This document shows positions 1-9,977 of a stretch of DNA of 64,000 nt, one piece after another (positions within the stretch are counted from its first letter, which is position 1; each line of letters begins with the position of its first letter). Both the position numbers and the translations under genes were made by a program. Location of the stretch: positions 62,501 to 126,500 of the forward strand of contig JANTQA010000051.1 of NCBI GenBank assembly GCA_027625915.1. The letters run 5' to 3'. Origin of the DNA: Anaeramoeba flamelloides (lineage: Eukaryota > Metamonada > Anaeramoebidae). Below the pieces are notes generated by a model. That model was not told the origin of the DNA, ran no database searches, and saw nothing but the letters and a program-made list of their open reading frames with translations.

Positions 1-1
1 T

Positions 2-974
2 TTAATTAAAAAGAAAAAAACAAAAAAGTACTTTGCGTTTTTTACCTTTCCTTCTTGTGTAATTAGAGATAAGGCACTTCACTTAAATGGTTTAGTGATT
101 AATGAGAGACCAATTACCATTAAAAAGGCCTACAAAAAATTACTCTCTAATTCCAAAAAACAAATAACCAAAAATTCAAAAACTCCAAAATTGAATTCAA
201 ACAATAATTCAAATCATAATAATAATCAATATGAAAATAGAATTAATTCTCTTGAAAAAGAAATTCTAGATTTGAAAGAAATTATCACAAATTTATCTAA
301 AAATAATCATAAAGTTATTAAAAATAAAAATAATAACTTATATAATAATATATCATCCAAAAAAATTCAGAATAAATCTGATAAAGGTTATATTCATTCT
401 GAGAATGAAATAAAAGATAAATCTAATGAAATTCAAATTATAAAAGATTCAGAAAATGAATCTGAACTATCTTTATTAGAAAATCTAAACCCAAATATAA
501 ATGATTCGAAAACAACTCAATCCTCAAAAAGAAAAGAAGAGGAACTAGTTTATAATCAATTTTTAATTCAAGATAAAGAATTTAAAGAAAAATAATAAAA
601 AAAATCAAGAAATTGATAAGATTGATGGAATTAACAACTCTATTTCTATTAATCAAAAAATTAATCAAAATAATAATCAACCAACCTCAAATAACTCAAA
701 TAACTTAAACAAAAAAGTTGATAAAAAACCAAATATTCAAAAAGATTTATTATATTATTTTAACCAAACTCCAAAAAATAAAGAAATATATATGAAAAAT
801 ATTCAACTCAACTTAAAAAACAAAAACAAAGGCAAAGGCAAAAAGAGTATTTCAGATAAATTAATAACCAGTGTTAAATGTAAAGGAATAACTCTAAACA
901 ATAAAGATTGTAAAAACCACACATTTGATACTTCAGGTTACTGTATCAAACATAGAAACCAAAAGAAAAAGTGA
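2..974 (+). pseudogene. LINE ORF1, N-terminal part: RRM, Asn/Lys-rich linker, small zinc-knuckle-like end
   Basis: The frame open from base 2 reads through an RRM from its RNP1 strand (KKYFAFFTF) to its last helix and strand (KALHLNGLVINERPITI). This is the usual second half of an RNA-recognition motif. A long Asn/Lys-rich, coiled-coil-like linker follows to a stop at 595. The frame then shifts by one base in an A-rich run near 595-605 and continues to 974. It ends in a Cys/His cluster (VKCKG...DCKN...GYCIKHR) that looks like a small zinc-binding motif. ORF1 proteins of LINEs coat the element RNA and act as chaperones. The start codon is outside the window. The frameshift could be real or a homopolymer error. 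Confidence 0.7.
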
Positions 975-2100
975 CTATCAGGTTTTAAAAAAGAAATTAA
1001 AACAATAAATATTTTTAAAACCTTAATTTATTTTATTTTATATATAAAAACTTCAAATAAATCAAAAATTAAAAAGAATGATTTAAAATGGACTTTTACA
1101 AAAATTGATAATCCTTTCAATTATCCAATAATTATAAAAAATAAATTCAAACTAAATCCAACAAATAAAATAAATTTTTCAATATTCAATTTTTTAATAA
1201 GACTCATTCAGAAAAATTTTTTTCTCGTTTTATCATCAAAACCCCAAAAAACGACAACCACTTGAAAAAAATTCAATTAAAAATTATGAATGAATTTATT
1301 ATCTTATTAAATCTCAAAGAATTCAACACAACAAATAAAAAATTATTAATAAAAAATTTATTAAAATTAATAATTCTTATTGAATTCAAAAACTGGAAAC
1401 TAACAAAAATCAACAACTTCCAAATTGAATATTAGATTAAAAAATCTTTTAATTATTCTTATATTTCAATATTTGATAATTATAATTACTCCAATTCAAA
1501 TAACGGAAAAATAGAAATTTCCAATTTATTAAAAACACTAATTTATTTATCAAACCAAATTAATAATAATTTTGATTACAATAATGATAAAAATAAAATA
1601 ATTTATTTTTCAAACTTTACATATTGTAAAAGTTTAAATAAGTTACAAAATGTACCAAACAAAAACAAATTGATTTTTATTCAAAAAAATATTTCAACAT
1701 TAGAAATATTTAATTTCTTAAATAATTATTGTGTTATTAGATTTTTAAGGAAAGGAAATAATAAACTTGTAATTTGGGAAAATCTCGAAAAAATAAAAAC
1801 TTTTAAAAGAATATTAATAAATAAACAAAAAAATATTCCAAATGATTTATATATAAAACATTTTTTGAAGAACAAAGAAAGATTACAGTCAGTTTCACTT
1901 TTAAGGCACAAACTTTCAACGAAATTTAAGGCACAAAAAAATCTCAAATTAAGGCACAAAATTTGTAATTTTAATTTTTACAATTTATTGTTACTAGAAT
2001 TTGAATTTTGTGCCTTAATTTGGGATTTTTTTTGTGCCTTAAATTTCGTTGAATGTTTGTGCCTTAAAAGTGAAACTGACTGTATTAATAAAAGGTTCTA
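975..2100 (+). pseudogene. LINE ORF1, C-terminal part with a second RRM-like segment, split by a MITE
   Basis: Coding-like sequence goes on in several frames after the Cys/His cluster, rich in Asn, Lys and Ile. The last part, about 1660-1885, reads NKLIFIQKNISTLEIFNFL, then CVIRFLRKGNNKLVIW. This resembles an RNP2 strand, a helix and the following strands of another RRM. The TA-site MITE at 1886-2082 interrupts it; the last codons lie just before ORF2. No identity beyond an RRM-like fold is claimed. The number of frame breaks in 975-1660 was not settled. Confidence 0.45.
1886..2082. mobile_element. TA-site palindromic MITE (family M1), copy 1
   Basis: A 197-bp near-perfect palindrome starting CAGTCAGTTTCAC and ending GTGAAACTGACTG, flanked by TA on both sides. 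Each ~85-bp arm holds three spaced copies of TTAAGGCACAAA (or close variants). A central AT-rich loop breaks the symmetry. The CAGT ends and TA duplication fit a non-autonomous Tc1/mariner element. Confidence 0.9.
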
Positions 2101-2231
2101 AAAAAATGAAAAATAAAAATCAAAAAATAAATATTAATATAGCCTCTTTAAATATTTGTGGCTTGAATAATTCAAATAAAATTTTTAAATTAGAATCTTT
2201 TTTATTAAAATGTAATATCGATATTTGATTA

Positions 2232-2429
2232 CAGTCAGTTTCACTTTTATGACACAAACTTTCTACGAAATTTAAGGCACAAAAAAAATCTCAAATTAAA
2301 ACACAAAATTCAAATTCTAGTAAAAATAAATTGTAAAATAAAAAAATCCAAATTTTGTGCTTTAATTTGAGATTTTTTTTATGCCTTAAATTTCGTTGAA
2401 AGTTTGTGCCTTAAAAGTGAAACTGACTG
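2232..2429. mobile_element. TA-site palindromic MITE (M1), copy 2
   Basis: Same ends, arms and TA flanks as copy 1. The left arm carries small changes (TTTTATGACAC in place of TTTTAAGGCAC). It lies in the LINE endonuclease, just before the IQES block. Confidence 0.9.
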
Positions 2430-2483
2430 TAATACAAGAATCCAAAATAACAAAAAAACCAACTTTCACAAACTATTTCTCTG

Positions 2484-2635
2484 TGAAAAAAAAATCTCAA
2501 ATTAAGGTACAAAATTTGGAATTTTTTATTTTACAATTTATTTTTACTAGAATTTGAATTTTGTGCTTTAATTTGAGATTTTTATTGTGCCTTAAATTTC
2601 GTTGAAAGTTTGTGCCTTAAAAGTGAAACTGACTG
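2484..2635. mobile_element. TA-site palindromic MITE (M1), copy 3, left-truncated
   Basis: The right arm is complete to GTGAAACTGACTG and is followed by TA. The first ~47 bases of the left arm are missing: the copy begins within the A-run before TCTCAAATTAAGG. This suggests a deletion after insertion. Confidence 0.85.
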
Positions 2636-2656
2636 TAATGGAAATAATGTATAATA

Positions 2657-2853
2657 CAGTCAGTTTCACTTTTAAGGCACAAACTTTCAACGAAATTTAA
2701 GGCACAAAAAAATCTCAAATTAAGGCACAAAATTTGTAATTTTAATTTTCACAAATTATTTTACTAGAATTTGAATTTTGTGCTTTAATTTGAGATTTTT
2801 TTTTGTGCCTTAAATTTCGATGAAAGTTTGTGCCTTAAAAGTGAAACTGACTG
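2657..2853. mobile_element. TA-site palindromic MITE (M1), copy 4
   Basis: Complete element with TA on both sides, only ~20 bases after copy 3. Together with copies 2 and 3 it makes a cluster of three insertions within ~620 bases of the LINE endonuclease. Confidence 0.9.
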
Positions 2854-3061
2854 TAAAGGTGGTTTATTAATAATAATAAAAAAGATATTTCTAGAATTTT
2901 TTCGTGAAATATTAATTGCTGATTTAGATGTAATGGGAATACAATTTACTGATTTAATCATTATTAATATATATCGGAGAAATGAACGAAATATTGAAAT
3001 TAATAAAAAAATAATAAATATCTTAAGAAAATACCAAAACAATAAAACAATTACACAAGTG

Positions 3062-3461
3062 TAAATATGGATATCTTAAAAAATAGAGTTTTTTTCAAAA
3101 AAAATAAATTTTAGAGATAAATATACATAAGTACATTGACCCCACAAAATGAGGAAGAGTAGATTGAAGAAATATCAAAATTTTATAATTGAGAACAAAT
3201 TTTATTAAAAAATCGTGTCTCAAATAAGTATATTTTGTTTCAAAAAAAAAAAATAAAATAATTTTTTTTTCAAAACAAAAAATTACCTATTTGAGATACC
3301 ATTTTAGATTAAAAGTTGAGTTTAATTAAGTAATATGTTTTGTCATATTGTGTATAAATTCCAATTTTTTGGGGTCAATTTGTTAATGTTTATTTATCTC
3401 TAAAATCAATTTTTTTTGAAAAAAACTCTATTTTTTGAGACATCCATATTTACTCTTGTGT
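3062..3461. mobile_element. ~400-bp TIR element (family M2) inside LINE copy 1
   Basis: The element opens with AAATATGGATATCTTAAAAA and closes with its inverse; the inverted arms run for ~85 bases with few mismatches, up to the shared TTGACCCCA. The interior is AT-rich and non-coding. The flanks (CACAAGTG left, CTCTTGTG right) resemble a diverged 8-9-bp duplication, which would suggest a Mutator- or hAT-type element. A plain TA duplication is also possible, so the superfamily is left open. It interrupts the endonuclease just before GGDFN. Confidence 0.75.
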
Positions 3462-4246
3462 ATTGGTGGTGATTTTAATTTAAATGAAAATAAAATAAAA
3501 TTATTTGAAAAATTTAATTTTAAAATATTTCTTAATAATAAACCAAGTAGAAAACCAAACAATTTGGATTATTTTTTAACAAATTTTAATAATTTAAAAC
3601 TCAATAAATCAAAGACTATCAAAAAACTTATTAGTGATCATAATACAATTATGAATAAATTTGAAATAAACTCAAATTGGGAAATCAATGATATCTATAA
3701 AATTAAAGATATTCCAACCTTTCAAGAAGACTTTCTCCAATTCTTTTCTCGGTAGAATTTTAATTTAAATGAAGAAAATTTTATTTTATTTAAAAAAAAA
3801 TATAAACAGAAAGAAAGAATAGTATTTGATATCAAACAAGATAAATTAAAAATTAATAATTTACTTTATAAATTGTTTGATAAAAATGAAACTTTACATA
3901 AAATCAAAAAAATTAATGAATTAAATTACTTAAAATTACTTAATCAAATAAATGAAGAATATAATAAAAATAAAAACTTTTGGAAAACATTAAATAAAAT
4001 AAGAGAAACTTCTACAAAAATGTTTTTAAATAATGAAACCATATTCACAGTGTATAACGATTTTGTAAAACTAATTAGTCAAAAACCTAATACAAATATA
4101 ATTAATTATATTAAAAAATTTAAAATTAATAAAAATTCATTAAATCCAATTGACATAAAGGAAATTTTTGATCAAGATAAAATTAAAGAAATAATCAAAT
4201 TTCAAAAAAATAAATCAGTTAAAGAATTTGACAAAATAAATCATTA

Positions 4247-4444
4247 CAGTCAGTTTCACTTTTAAGGCACAAACTTACAACGAAATTTAAGGCACAAAAA
4301 AAATCTCAAATTAAGGCACAAGATATCGAATTTTAATTTTTACAATTTATTTTTACTAGAATCTGAATTTTGTGCTTTAATTTGAGATTTTTTTTGTGCC
4401 TTAAATTTCGTTGTAAGTTTGTGCCTTAAAAGTGAAACTGACTG
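4247..4444. mobile_element. TA-site palindromic MITE (M1), copy 5, with empty site in LINE copy 2
   Basis: The LINE reads ...AATCAT-TA before the element and TA-TAAGTTTA after it. The second LINE copy reads AATCATTATAAGTTTA without interruption at ~31713. This shows directly that the inserted unit is CAGTCAG...CTGACTG and that the duplicated target is TA. Confidence 0.95.
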
Positions 4445-4876
4445 TATAAGTTTATAAAAAACCAACCAATTCAATATTTATTAAATTATAATTATTTTAT
4501 TAAAACAGTTCAAAATATTTTTTTAAATTGGATAACAGACGAAACTGAAAAAAGTATAAATTTTATTAAAAAAGAAATTTATTATTTATTCATAAATCGG
4601 GGGATGAAGGCGAACCATTAAATTATCGACCTATCTCTATAAATCAATCTCTTCCAAGATTTTTTTTTAAAATTAATATACATTGGAATTCAAGACTCTT
4701 GGGACTTGATTTCAAAAAAACAATTTGGATTTAAAAAATATTTTGGAACAAGAATTGCTGTTTTAAATTTATTAAGAAAATTTAAAAAAATAAAAAATAA
4801 AAATAAAAATACAGAATACTTTGTAGTTACTATAGACATACAAAAATGTTTTGACTCTATACAACACTCGTTAATA

Positions 4877-5073
4877 CAGTCAGTTTCACTTTTAAGGCAC
4901 AAACTTTCAACGAAATTTAAGGCACAAAAAACTCTCAAATTAAGGCACAAAATTTGTAATTATTTTTTTTTACAATTTATTTTACTAGAATCTGAATTTT
5001 GTGCCTTAATTTGAGATTTTTATTGTGCCTTAAATTTCGTTGAAAGTTTGTGCCTTAAAAGTGAAACTGACTG
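4877..5073. mobile_element. TA-site palindromic MITE (M1), copy 6, with empty site in LINE copy 2
   Basis: Flanks read CTCGTTAA-TA before and TA-TATCAATC after. The second LINE copy reads CTCGTTAATATATCAATC at ~32147. A second direct proof of TA duplication and of the exact ends. Confidence 0.95.
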
Positions 5074-6365
5074 TATATCAATCTATTAAAAAATTTATCA
5101 AAAATGAAACAATTAAAAATTGGCTCTTGAGATATTACAAAAAAGAAGGAATTGGAGTTTATCAAGGAGATCCCTTATCACCAATTCTCTTCGCATTTAT
5201 ATCTCATTTCCTACTAGAAAAGTTAAAAACTTTAGCTGTTCATGTTCAAATGTATGCAGATGATCTTATTCTTATTATGAAAGGGCCATTAATCTCTCTA
5301 AAAATTAATTTAGAAAGGATTTTTGAAATAATAAAAAGATTCGGGATGAACCCACATAATAAAAAAAACGAAATATAAAAAAAGAATTAAAAAGATATTT
5401 TTTATCTTGGGATTTGGTTAGAAAAAAAACACACATCTTGAATATAATTTCAAAAAAAGTGGAAAAGTCCTCGGAAACACTTAATCGATTGTTTCAACAA
5501 AATAAACTCAACAATGGAGTCAAAATAACTTCTTTCAAAGCTCTCATTTTAAGTCAACTTTATTATGGTCTTGAAATATTTGACTTGAAACAAAATGATT
5601 TTTGAAAGAATTGATAGATTTATCAATAAATCAGTCACAAATTTCTTACAAATTAATATCCATTCACCTCGATTAATTTATAAAACTGAAGCAAAAATTG
5701 ATCTCGCTAGATTAAAAAATATACCGAAGAAAATATAAATTGATAGAAAAATTAGATTTCTTAAATTTAAAAAAAATTAAAAACAATACTAAATTTTCGA
5801 AAATTGGAAAATGAAAATATTAATTGGCACACTAAGGGATTAAAATTATTAGATTTAGAATTAAAAGTTTTTCGATTAACCGAATTGGAAAATTCACCTA
5901 GTTGGAAAGTTCAACAATATCTAAAAATTATAAAACAACAAAATTGCAATTTCAAACAACAAAAATATTTAAACTGGAAAGCTTCAAAAACAATTCTAAA
6001 ATTTCGAAATTTTACTAATTGTTTAAATAGGTACTCTTATGTAACAAGTAAAAAATAAAAATAAAAATTGTGATTTATGTAAAGAAAAAGTTAAATATTG
6101 ATATCATTGAAGACTTCGATCATTTTTTATGGGACTGTCCGGCCTATAAAATAAATCGAAAAATCTGGATATCTGAATTTTTTAAAAAAAAAAAAAATTA
6201 ATAATATCGGAGATATTATTAATAAAAAGAATTCGTCATATATATTATCATTAGTAAGTGATAATAAAATTTGTGATTCTTTAACAAAATTTCTAAAAAA
6301 AGTTTAGAAATTAGGGCACACAGGAGAAAAGCAATTTTCTCTCTTCAAAAATAAAAAAAAAAAAA

Positions 6366-6933
6366 AAATAAAATCTTACAAATTAAGCAATGGATATGAA
6401 TGCCGAAAAATATTTCTTTTTAAGCAATACAGATTTTGAATTAAATAATTATTTGTATTTTTAAACTATGTTTGTCATAAATTACGCAACTACTCTATTG
6501 TATTTAATTTAAAAAAAATCAAAAAAACAATAAAAAAATACAAATATTATTAAAAATAATTTTTCGATTTTTTTCAGATTTCTCTAAAATTCTGGTCACA
6601 AATATAAAGGCCGTAGGGAGAAATCTTATTATGAAGTTTCTTTGAAAGGTTATTGATCGTTTGAAATTTTTGTCAATTTTTATTGTGTATCTAAGACTCA
6701 AGATAAAATTAAGAGTGATATTGAGAAAAAAAACTTGATCTAATTAAAAAAAATATCTTTCAAAATTGTTGAAATTAATTTGACTTCTCAACAAAAAAGT
6801 TACAATAATAAAAAAAAAGAAAATGAAGATTTGTTTCCTATCAAATGAATAGACAAATTCACAATCTTTCAAAATTCATCTGTAACCATCTGAAAGGAAG
6901 TTTATAAATAAAAAATAAAAAAATAGATCAAAA
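6366..6933. other. AT-rich stretch, upstream region of the 202-aa gene
   Basis: Contains A and T runs and no convincing coding sequence. The short minus-strand frame at 6519-6701 has no recognisable features. The promoter of the gene starting at 6934 must lie here, but no clear element was recognised. Confidence 0.5.
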
Positions 6934-7634
6934 ATGAAAGAGAAACCTGGGACTAAAAGGAGATTAAGCAAGGTATTTTCAAATGATCAATTACATTACT
7001 TTTATGATCATTTTCAGAATTTTATTGTTTTGTTTTTTTGAATTTTATACATATTTTTTAGTAGACTGTCTCGGAGAAAACTCAGAAACGAAACACAAAT
7101 GGTGAGGTTATTTTTGAAGGGTTTCCCGATTTTAGACCTAATCAAACACCGAGTGAAATCTTTTCAATGGGAAGTTTTGGAGGCACGTATTGGAGACCGA
7201 TCTTTTCTTCCGTCACAGAAAAAAATTACCATGATGTATACAAAAAATATCCATCAAAATGGTGGAAGGGTATTACGAAGGAATACCTAGTAACAGCTTG
7301 GGATGACTACGATAAAAATATCAACAAATATAAAGTCAAGGTCGGTACAACTCTTGAATTTTGGGAATCCAAAAATTGGATCACAAAATACCATCCATAT
7401 GGATGGGTTGAGTGGTACTGTGATTTTTATTCTGGAAAAAGAGGACCTGACGATGAGCGACAGATGAAAAGATGGGTACACACAGCAGGCCCTAAAAGTC
7501 GATTTCGAAGGGCTTTGATTAATCTAATTAAAAGAAAGAATGCAAAGTGGAATGATTTTAGTATAAGCCCTAAAAGAAGGCAAACCTTACAAAATTGGGG
7601 TTATATTCTTACTAAAAAAGATTTTGAGAAATAA
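6934..7634 (+). CDS. Conserved protein of unknown function, 202 aa, two exons
   Basis: Exon 1 is 6934-6972 (ATG, 13 codons ending RRLSK). A 92-nt intron starting GTATTT and ending TTTTAGTAG follows, and exon 2 runs 7065-7634 to TAA. Both junctions are phase 0. The protein is basic at its N-terminus, then FEGFPDFRPNQTP, MGSFGGTYWRPIFSSVT, KYPSKWWKGI, GTTLEFWESKNWITKYHPYG and WVEWYCDFYSGKRGPDDERQ, ending SPKRRQTLQNWGYILTKKDF. The density of Trp, Tyr and Gly and the even quality of the frame show real constraint. I recall similar uncharacterised proteins in other eukaryotes but could not search. No signal peptide or membrane segment is seen. Function is unknown. The alternative acceptor three bases upstream would put a TAG in frame, so the chosen acceptor is favoured. 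Confidence 0.85.
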
Positions 7635-9924
7635 AAAATTGTTTTTTAAAGCAAATCACATTGAATATCAAAGTCTGAAAAGATTATTATTTTGATATTT
7701 TTTTTTGATTTCAATTTTTTTAGGTTTGTCCCTTTTTTAGGATATATTTATATTATTAATAATAATAAAATTCGGTAAATGTGCTGTGTTCTCAGATAAT
7801 ATCCCAGAAAATATATTAAAAATTCTTGTTTTGGTTCAAAAAATATTTAAAATAAAAAATAATAAAATTATTACTCAAGAAAAATTTTGTTTTTTTTGGT
7901 GATATTTTTCCTTTTCAATTTTTTCTATTTAGTAATTTTTGTTATTCAATTTTTCGTTGATATTGATTGATTTTGTTTTTATTTTATCATTCAGATCACT
8001 GAATCTCCAAAAACTAAATATATTTAATCTTGGGTTCATGGTGTAAATTCAACTTATCTAAGGAAAATATAATCTAGTTCAATTTGATTCAAAATGTTGT
8101 CTTAAACTTTGGTCGAATTGATCATTTAATAGCACTGTGGTGGTAACAGAGAATCCATTACAAATTTTTATAGGGAAATCTATAAAAAAAATAAGCCAAT
8201 ATATATATATATATATGTGTGTGTCTATATGTATGTATTTATGTCTTTGAAGCCTATTTCAGTTTTTTTTTTTTTTTTTTTTTTTTTATGTCGAAAGGAA
8301 AAGATACAACATTTATAGTTCATGTCAATTTTGTTCGTTATGGTTGTTTTTTTGTCATTGTTTCCTGGTTGATTGTTCTAAAAAGAATAAGAAAAAGAAA
8401 AGATTAAAAAAAAATAATTTACATTGACAAACTCTTTTTGTAGAAAAACTAAACAGTAGATAAAAATCTCGAAAACTAAAAGAAGTTTATTATTCGGTAT
8501 AGACTTGAATTTAAAAAGAAAAGTTTCTACAAAAAATTTTAATTTTACAATTGAGACCGGGCTTTTGGTATTTACTTTAACAATTATTTTGAGAAATTAA
8601 AGTGAGAATTCTTTTTTGATTTGTTCTAAATCGTTTTAAACAAATCAAGTGTGACCAATTTTAATATCTCTAATTTTATTTGGTTAACGATTTCAGGAAA
8701 TTTTTAAGATTTTTGGTATGGAAAAGAATTATTTTTGAAGTGTTTGTATATATTATTCTTTTAGTGTTTTTAATAACATTTTCCCTTGGTATAAGTTTGA
8801 TTTTTTAGTTATTTTTCAAGATAAAATAATTTTTGAGAGATTCTTTTTTTGTTTTGTTTTCTAAATACCTTGTACCCGGCTCGTAAGACATATATATATA
8901 TATATACGTAAAGCTCTTTTTTTTAATTTGGTGCATTTAGTTTTTTAATGTATTTTTTAAAACAGTATAAAAATAGATGAGTTAATACATTAATAAATCG
9001 GTTATAAAACATCTTGTAAATATATATATTATCAAAATTTTACTCAAGTTTGAATTAAAATTTTACTCTAAGAGAACTTAAATTTGGTTTTTTGTTTTAA
9101 TTTAAATGAAATTTTAATTATGTTAAATTTTTCTGAATATTTTTCTAATTTTGTAAATATACAAGCTAACTGTGCTGAGTCTACATTTTGATGAATTTCT
9201 TGAAATTGAAATTATTGAACAAATTTAACCAATTATTCCATTTTTTAATTTTTTTTGCATTAGTGTTTTAATGGTTTCCAAATCATAAAAAAAGATGATG
9301 TTTAATCAAAAAAATTCTTGATCACATTCCAAGTGTTTATTTTTGAACCATCAGTGAGTATTTTTCGGTTCTTTCTTTTTTTGTTTTAATCGTTGGTTAT
9401 CTGAATATGTGATCTTTGAATTTTCTTTTTGATTTTCGTTTTCTTTTTTTATTTCTTTTTTTCTTTTCTTTTTCTTTTTTATTAAAATAATTGTTATTTA
9501 GCACTAAATGTTTTTTAGATAATCTTCAAGTCTTTAGGAGACGTTTACTATTCTAAAAATCAAAATTTTTCCATTAAAATCTATTTCAACTCAAGAAAGT
9601 AACAAGTAATCACAATTTAATTTGTGGATTTTTTTCAATTTAATAAGGATATTATTTTCATTTATTATGGAGATTTTTCTCGATAATTTTTGCTTGAAAT
9701 TCAAAACAAAAAAGTAATTATTGAAATAATATAGTATCTATTAAACGTTATTTTTTGTTATCCTTTTGATAAATAACTGAAAAAAGAATTTTGAATTTTT
9801 TTTTGAAAACAAAATTTCCCCACAATAAAAAACTAAGTATATATATATATTGACAATTTAAAATCAAAAAATAGGACAAAAAATAATAAAAATCTGATAT
9901 ATAATCAAAAAATTATATTAGTTT
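7635..9924. other. AT-rich intergenic stretch with simple repeats
   Basis: No gene seen. It holds a TA/TG microsatellite at about 8202-8225, a T-run at 8262-8287, a TA tract near 8892-8906, and CT/T-rich sequence around 9420-9480. The 62-aa frame at 8219 is made of these repeats. Confidence 0.6.
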
Positions 9925-9977
9925 TTTTTATTGTAATTTAAGGGAGGAGTATTCAACAAAATTACCTCCTATTTGCC
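9925..9977 (-). mobile_element. LINE 3' tip remnant (minus strand)
   Basis: The sequence matches the end of the LINE fragment at 45124-45375: a T-run (A-tail on the minus strand), then TAAGGGAGGAGT...ACCTCCTATTTGCC, which can fold as a stem-loop. Only the last ~50 bases are present, directly abutting repeat B. Confidence 0.45.

Larger units (their letters stand above)
2106..3756 (+). pseudogene. LINE ORF2, endonuclease domain (APE type), interrupted by four insertions
   Basis: ORF2 begins near the ATG at 2106. The APE-type endonuclease is visible as NIASLNICGLN (2138-2170, conserved Asn), IQES after the first inserted MITE (~2433, the catalytic-Glu block), KGGLLIIIKK and NIYRRN (2856-2985), GGDFN (~3466) and ISDHN (~3627, the Ser-Asp-His block). 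This domain nicks target DNA to prime reverse transcription. Three TA-site MITEs (2232-2429, 2484-2635, 2657-2853) and one ~400-bp TIR element (3062-3461) split it. After SDHN the protein continues into a basic linker ending in a stop at 3755. Confidence 0.75.
3760..6303 (+). pseudogene. LINE ORF2, reverse transcriptase and C-terminal zinc finger
   Basis: The reverse transcriptase is recognisable by NYRPISINQ (~4620), QFGF (~4720), VTIDIQKCFDSIQ (4826-4862, first catalytic Asp), GVYQGDPLSPILFAF (5154-5200) and YADDLILI (5253-5276, catalytic Asp pair). A C-terminal Cys/His motif of the zf-RVT kind (CDLCKEK...HFLWDCPAY) follows near 6070-6155. Two TA-site MITEs sit inside the coding region (4247-4444, 4877-5073). 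Compared with the copy at 31134-33440 this copy has extra single-base indels, mostly in A runs, so the frame is broken repeatedly. Confidence 0.85.
1..6365 (+). mobile_element. LINE (non-LTR retrotransposon), copy 1, left end outside window
   Basis: This is a non-LTR retrotransposon with an ORF1 encoding RRM-like RNA-binding domains and an ORF2 encoding an apurinic-type endonuclease and a reverse transcriptase. It ends in a stem-loop (GAGAAAA-GCAA-TTTTCTC at 6324-6341) and an A-rich tail near 6345-6370. Its 3' 2.3 kb is nearly identical to a second copy at 31134-33440, so the family was active recently. Six copies of a TA-site MITE (one truncated) and one ~400-bp TIR element are inserted in it. 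Several frames are also broken by small indels, so this copy is dead. The 5' end lies left of the window because the RRM is already under way at base 2. Confidence 0.9.
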
